This document shows positions 58,047 through 64,000 of a stretch of DNA of 64,000 nucleotides, one piece after another. The stretch spans positions 12,585,001-12,649,000 of the forward strand of contig NC_068562.1 in NCBI RefSeq assembly GCF_022201045.2, given 5' to 3'. Below the pieces are notes generated by a model, which ran no database searches, had not been told where the DNA came from, and was given only the letters and a program-made list of their open reading frames with translations. Position 1 is the stretch's first letter, and every line of letters starts with the position of its first letter. A program made the position numbers and the translations under genes. Source of the stretch: Citrus sinensis (lineage: Eukaryota; Streptophyta; Magnoliopsida; Sapindales; Rutaceae).

Positions 58047-59109
58047 GCCTCGCTTGCGGTCCGTCTGTCCAAGTCTGTGACGTTAGTTTTCCAGTAATCA
58101 GGTGAAAAAAATTGTTTTGGGATTCGGTCCTTTCATTAATTAGTATTTACAAATTAGGAGTTTTTTGAAAAAAATGTAAAAGTGTGGGAGGTTTTTGGGA
58201 ATATACGAAGTTATTGTAAAAAATTATTTTATCTTAATCTGTGTAAGGCTCCATTTGGTACAGCTTATTAAATAGAGCTTATAACAGTAGAGCTTATAGC
58301 AGTAGAGCCTATACCAATAGAGTTTTTGGACAAAAAGTCATTCGGTTTTTGGTTGTTAATAAAAAAAATATTTTTGAACCATTAAACTGTGTGATATTTT
58401 TTTATATTATATATTTTTAAAAAAGCTCTATAACCTCCACTCCCAAAAGCTCAAATTTTGGATTTTTGTTAGTAGAGGTAAATTAGCTTATTTAAGATAA
58501 AAAAAAACTCTACTAAAAAAATGACCAAACACCATAAATTTTTTTAAAAAGTACTTATATAATTAAATAAGCATTTATGACTTTTAAATAAGTCATACCA
58601 AACAAGCACTAAGTGTAACTTAATCCAAAAAATTAAAAAATTGAATTAATAATATAAAAATAATATTTTATTAATTAATTATCTTATATATCTAAAATAA
58701 TTAATTGTTAAATTATAAATGTTATATATTGGAAAATTCTTAATATGTTAAAATTCTTAAAATAATTTTGTGACATAATAATTAATTAACAGAGATGAAA
58801 TAATAAAAATATTAAATAAAAATTAATTGTCAAAAAAATTAGATAGATTTATCAAAATAATCAAACATTAAAATAAAAATATTCCTTATTTACATCTAAT
58901 AACTACTAATCACAATTTCTTAAAAAGTAAACACAACGAGCACCAAATTGCATGCGAACAGTGAGAATTCTTGAGAATAAGAGCGTGGTTTAGAAAACGC
59001 GAAAAATTAAAACCACATAAATTCAGTTACGGAGTACGTTAATTCGGTTAAAATGAACGGTCTCTAGTCTCTACTCCACACTCTCCGCACACATTCATCA
59101 CAAAAGCTA
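58047..59109. promoter_or_regulatory. Shared intergenic region of FRS B and hydrolase
   Basis: 1.06 kb between two divergent start codons. GC-richer leader sequences flank it on both sides, with a MITE-like element (58247-58610) and AT-rich sequence in between. It must contain both promoters. No convincing TATA box is assigned. Confidence 0.4.
58247..58610. mobile_element. hAT-like MITE, degenerate TSD
   Basis: The ends are inverted: GGCTCCATTTGGTACAGCTT at the left, and from the other strand AGTGCTTGTTTGGTATGACTT at the right, sharing TTTGGTA and CTTATT blocks. Flanking octamers CTGTGTAA and AAGTGTAA match at 6 of 8 positions. It is 364 bp, with no coding capacity. Confidence 0.5.
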
Positions 59110-60318
59110 ATGGCTTCTTGGACTCTCTTCTCTCCACCCTGTTCTCCGGTCACTCTCCCAACCTCCTCCGCCGCCAAAACCAACGCCGCCAGTAACAACA
59201 AATGCTACTGCTTCTGGAGAAGCAGCAGTAGTGAGAAAAAGAGAGCAATAAGAAGAATTATAACCAAGGCTACTGAAGAAGGTGAAAGCAGTAGTAGTAG
59301 TAGTGGAAGCAAAGATGAGGAAACCCCAGGTTTCAACCCTTTTGGGTTTGTGAATAACAACCCTTCTAGCCGAAGCGCCATTCAGCTCCCCGATTTGCCC
59401 GCTGATGATGGAAATGTCGGCCAAATGATCTCTGTATGTCACTGTTTTGATTCTTCACTTTAATCTTGTCAATGTTGTTATGCATATATAGAGAGTGAGA
59501 GAGGAGACCATCTCTAATGCAGCGCCCTAATTTTTTTTTCATGCATATGCACTTTTAAACCATAGTGTTTAAGAGAACTGTCTTAAACTATACGATTTAA
59601 GATCCTGTCCATATTAAAAAAGTAAGAGTGCCTGTACTGAGAATGATTATATATATATATAGTGTTGATTTGATATAGAATCCTGAACTTTATTAAAATC
59701 TAAAAAAACTATCAAGTCATATGATATTACACCATTAAGGCATATTAATAGCTTTCTTAGATTTTAATAAATTTAGGATCCTGAATTAGAACATTTCTAA
59801 GTTATTAACTCATATGATTTAGTAGCATTAATGTAATATGCCATTATATTATTAAACCATATGGCTTAATAGCTTCCTCGGACTTTAACAAATGATCCTG
59901 GATTGGAATATATATACATATATAGTTTGATTAACAGGTTATATATGTACATCTATTTTTGCTCGTGCTTGTGCGAAAGGGTCTGATCTATTTAATAAAG
60001 TTAATTGGTGTGATAGTTTAATTTTGTTATGATGTTTGTGCTCAGGGTGTCTAACTTGGTCCTTTCAAGAGGATGAAGGAGTTGTTTTTGGTAGAATTTA
60101 GAGATATGGGTACTTAACATGCACCTGTATTTCAATTTTATTTAATTGTTTTTTTTTCTTTTAGTCGAAACCTAGAGTGGGATGAGAAACTAAACTGTAG
60201 TGGTAGAATAATGAAAATTTTACTGTATGAATCAACTCCAGGTTAGTTGATTGTCTTGCCTATGCGTTTTTGACAGTTACCGTGGTATTTAGTAATTGCT
60301 AGATGGTGCATGATGGCT

Positions 60319-60353
<35 letters not shown>

Positions 60354-63300
60354 TGGGGTTAAAAAATTAATAGGATTTATGAAACTAACCTTGTTTTTAT
60401 GCAACAAAAAGGGCGTGAATTCTGTTATATATATGACAAGTTTGGTTGTCAATTTTAAAAATAAGCATGCTGCGGGTTTAGGATTGGAAAACATCCTCAG
60501 AAATTTTATGTTCTTGTATGTTTATGTAGGTTTCAAGTGAACATGTTTTCTTACAAGAGATATTAACATTTAGCGTCTATTTGATTGCCTTTCACATGGA
60601 TCTAAAGATTGATAAAATCATAACATATCTGCTTTTCAATTCAAGAGGATTGAGAATAAGGGACGGGAGTATGGCTCATACATCAAATCTGGGGAATATA
60701 GATGGTTTGTGAGAGAGACAGGTAAAACTGCTGTGATCTTAATTTCATTTTCTTTCTACATAGATTGAGTTTTGACAATTTAAGTTCGGTGACAGGATCC
60801 GCTGACAGTAGACTCGGAACAATTGTCTTTCTTCATGGGGCTCCATCGCATTCATATAGCTATCGAAACGTCATGTCCCAGGTTGTTTACTTGATGTTTT
60901 CAAGTTATGAAATGCCTTCAATTTTAACGTCACTGATATAAATTTACTTCACTTGATATCCATTTGTCACTTCTTTTCTGTTTCATCATGGAACTAATAA
61001 TAGAAGACAGATTTGTTGAAGCTAAATGAGCTCTTTTATCTTTTCCCCCCTTTTCTGAGAAACAATGAAAGAAATTTACAAAATCATCCATAATAGGATT
61101 CTAAATATCATGCTTTCTTTTTGTTGCTGCGGCATTTATTCATTGATTTTTTTTTCTTTTTGAATTGCCATTAGTAGATGTCAGATGCTGGATTCCACTG
61201 CTTTGCTCCTGATTGGCTAGGATTTGGTTTCAGTGACAAACCAGAGAAAGGATATGATGATTTTGATTTTACAGGTCTCCATCACTGTGTTGATAACTAC
61301 TGCATTAATTCTGCAACTTCAAGGGCCTCAAAGTTCTAAACATTTTTATTTCTACTTTTACAGAGAATGAATTCCATGAAGAACTTGATAAGCTACTGGA
61401 CGTGCTGGAAATCAAATCTCCTTTCTTTCTAGTTGTTCAGGTTTGAACATATTTGTAGAAGACATGTAATTGTGACTATTATAAATATGTATGAGAGCCA
61501 TCTACAAAATGGCTTTATTTGTTTGGCATGTTCATTTAATTTTATTTCTGCTTTTACACTAGGTCAATGTTGGCATGTGGCGCTTAACCTGCATAGCTAA
61601 CTTGAGCTTTCAAATTCTCTTGAAGGGGTTTCTTGTAGGTTCATATGGATTGACTTGGGCCTTGAAAAATCCAAGCAGGATATCAAAACTTGCTATTCTG
61701 AACAGTCCATTGACGGCTTCATCTCCCCTCCCTGGACTATTTCAGCAGCTAAGGTTTTCTTCTCACCTTAGATCATAAGTATAAAAGTCATGGGTGATTA
61801 AGCTTGGGGGTAAGAGGAAATCTAGCAACTGATGAAGTCATGATTGTTTATTTGATTTTGTGTTTCCTTAGATATTTTCATTTTCATTTATCTATTTTCT
61901 GTATATTTTTCCAGAATCCCACTTCTTGGTGAATTTACTGCTCAGAATGCTATCATGGCCGAACGCTTCATTGAAGCAGGTAGCCCGTACGTATCCAAGT
62001 GCATAGATGTATGCATTACTGTATATTAGTGCAGCACACAGTTCTCTGCTCTGTTTGTTTTTGTGACAGGAAGGAAAAGAGAATGAAAACAAAAAGAAAA
62101 CTCTAAACACAATGTTGAGTAAGACATTTAGCTATAATAATTTGTATAGTTTCATCTTACATAAGCAGCAGGAACCTACTAAATGAAGCCCAATAACCCC
62201 TGGATACAACAATTATTTTATGCTGATGGTCAAATTCTTCCAATAATTGCTCATGGCTTCTAGATTTTTATGTGTTCTTAGCTTAATTATAATATGGAAG
62301 ACTTGTCACATGCACACCTTAGTTACAGTTGCTATAGCAAACGCTTTACTTCACTTGATTATTTCCTCAGTTTTTAATCACATTACGTAAACAATAATAT
62401 AGCTAAATCTTCTTTTGTACATTCTTCATAACAAGAACAATTTACTCTTTTGGCAGTTACGTCCTGAAGCTGGACAAGGCTGACGTGTATCGGTTACCAT
62501 ATTTAGCAAGCAGTGGACCTGGATTTGGTATGTGGCTCTTGCTTTTAAATTTACCTGAAAGATAATGAAAATGTCATTAGTAGGTATTCATCAGATTTTT
62601 TCATATGGCATATGCTAAGTGTATGAAATAAAATAAAAATATTCATCACTTTGCATCTGTTAACTTATCAAAGGAGTAAATTTGTACATCTCTCACTTCT
62701 GATTTCTAGTAAACTGCATTTCTTATATTTCTTGCAAAAAATAACATGAGCTCTAGCATTTTCATGTTATCTATTTCAGCTCTGCTCGAAGCTGCAAGAA
62801 AAGTTAATTTCAAGGATATCTCAAGTCGTATAGGAGCTGGATTTTCCTCAGGAAGGTACAATTTCTGGAACTTGTTTTCAGACACATGCTCCAACAAGTT
62901 GAAGAAAGCAATACGTGGTCCAAGAAGCCCATTTTTCGTCTTGTTCTATCTTAAAACTAGAAAAATGAGGTTTCTGAATCCCATACAGAAGTGATTTTGG
63001 ATATGAGAAATACCAAACTGTGTGGTTTAGTTTCGCAACACAGGTTTTGATTTCTGTTCGAGGCTCGTTGAAAACTCGCCATTGCATTTCTTATAATGCT
63101 ATGCAATTCCAGAACCTTGATCTATACGCTTTACATACACTGCTTATATGTTGAATCTCCATTTCAAAGTTGATGGAATTTTATTTATTTTATGTTTCAA
63201 ATTTTTTTTCCTAATTATGAACTAATGGCTTATTGACTACAGCTGGGACAAACCAGTGCTAGTTGCATGGGGAATATCAGACAAGTATCTGCCACAATCT

Positions 63301-63534
63301 GTGGCTGAAGAATTCCAGAAAGGAAACCCTAATGTTGTCAAGCTCCAGATGATCGAAGGAGCTGGGCATATGCCCCAGGAGGACTGGTAACCAATCCCTA
63401 TTCATGTGAATTTCAACTTCTTTTTTTCTTTTTGATTCTTTTTTACTTTGTTTAAATTTTGACCATTATTCCTTTTTAACAGGCCTGAGAAAGTTGTCGA
63501 CGGTTTGAGATATTTTTTTCTAAATTACACTTGA
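59110..63534 (+). CDS. Alpha/beta hydrolase, probably plastid-targeted, 11 exons
   Basis: Exons by GT-AG borders: 59110-59433, 60646-60721, 60796-60881, 61178-61274, 61364-61440, 61626-61753, 61915-61986, 62457-62527, 62780-62855, 63243-63386, 63483-63534. They join in frame to 400 aa. The first ~50 residues are Ser/Ala-rich with basic residues, like a chloroplast transit peptide. Fold motifs: oxyanion loop LHGAPSHSYSYR, FAPDWLGFGFSDKP, nucleophile elbow VGSYG (Ser, with Val in place of the first Gly), acid AWGISDKYLP, and catalytic His in EGAGHMPQEDW. It resembles haloalkane-dehalogenase/epoxide-hydrolase-like proteins of plants. The substrate is unknown. The start is chosen for the AATGGC context and the transit-like N-terminus. 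No lesion seen. Confidence 0.9.
60318..60353. repeat. (TTTA)n microsatellite
   Basis: About nine TTTA units in the first intron of the hydrolase gene. Confidence 0.93.
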
Positions 63535-64000
63535 ATCAATGAAAATGTCAAGATTGATGCCATGCAAGTGATATGATTCAATTGCCTTATTATTTGCTTC
63601 AAGGTAAGAATGTTAAATTCTTATGAAAAATAGATGAAGTTTTCGGCCGTGAGCAGCCAAAATAGTAGTTTCACCCATTTTAAATTTCCTGCAGATAATG
63701 GAACAAATTTCAAGGACAAGCCATACAGATCACCCAAAAAAAAAAAACAGCTTTCAATTATTTTAAATGTGAATACTTATACACAGCTTTCATTTCTGCA
63801 AGGAGTCTGAATAACAATCAATTTTCATATTTTTGTGTGAAGCTCTCATGTATAAGTTATGATAAGCTCATTATCATCTACAATTAGCATCAAGTGCAAT
63901 ATCTTTCGAGCAGTGGTACTATACTCGTGAAGTAACATACAACCCAGGAGTTTCTCCAACATTTGCAAATTTTACTCATGGGCTTGGGGGTTTCCACTTG
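63535..64000. other. 3' region of the hydrolase gene
   Basis: No further gene visible before the window ends. It probably contains the hydrolase 3' UTR. There is a short A11 run near 63737. Confidence 0.5.

Noticed and set aside
58047..58246. Additional coding exon upstream of FRS B
   Set aside because: The ATG at 58046 gives a short in-frame first exon with a good donor. Upstream sequence shows no further frame.
61562..61625. Extra exon starting after CACTAG at 61562 joined to exon 6
   Set aside because: It would add sequence before the conserved GFLVGSYG block and break the join with exon 5. The acceptor at 61624-61625 gives an exact in-frame junction.

Overview
The window is nuclear DNA of a flowering plant, most likely a eudicot tree such as Citrus. 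It is AT-rich, has GT-AG introns, RPS5-type CC-NBS-LRR genes, full-size PDR-type ABCG transporter exons, FAR1-related genes and many plant transposons. The Citrus guess is an impression from the RPS5-like proteins, not a proof.

Layout. 0.7-3.3 kb: an RPS5-like NLR on the minus strand, broken in its LRR and C-terminus. 4.5-5.9 kb: composite LTR-like repeats. 7.5-8.2 kb: a hAT-type element with a perfect 8-bp target site duplication (TSD). 9.1-10.7 kb: a 1.6-kb foldback (Mutator-like) element that ends 163 bp before the ATG of the only intact NLR (10878-13613, +). A 703-bp solo-LTR-like insertion with a perfect 5-bp TSD lies 81 bp after that NLR's stop. 14.7-28.1 kb: a PDR-type ABCG transporter gene (-) in about 24 exons. 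It is disabled by small lesions and by a rearranged copia element inside an exon. 31.3-41 kb: transposon graveyard with a LINE relic and a gypsy relic interrupted by a young copia element. 43.8-45.0 kb: two Mutator-type MITEs with perfect 9-bp TSDs. 47.3-50.0 kb: a third RPS5-like NLR (+), broken near its 3' end, followed by the tail of a fourth. 51.1-58.0 kb: two tandem FAR1-related (domesticated Mutator transposase) genes (-). 59.1-63.5 kb: an 11-exon, probably plastid-targeted alpha/beta hydrolase (+), divergent from the second FAR1-related gene.

Theme. It is a small NLR cluster of one intact and two decaying genes plus a relic, repeatedly invaded by transposons, flanked by a quieter region with intact housekeeping/regulatory genes. 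The most interesting candidate is the foldback element, with its five palindromic modules, lying directly in front of the intact NLR. It could form a long hairpin and influence that gene through small RNA or chromatin; this is inference. The DNA-level observations (inverted arms, TSDs, frameshifts, stops, exon borders) were read by eye from the sequence; similarity and function calls come from remembered family motifs without a database search.
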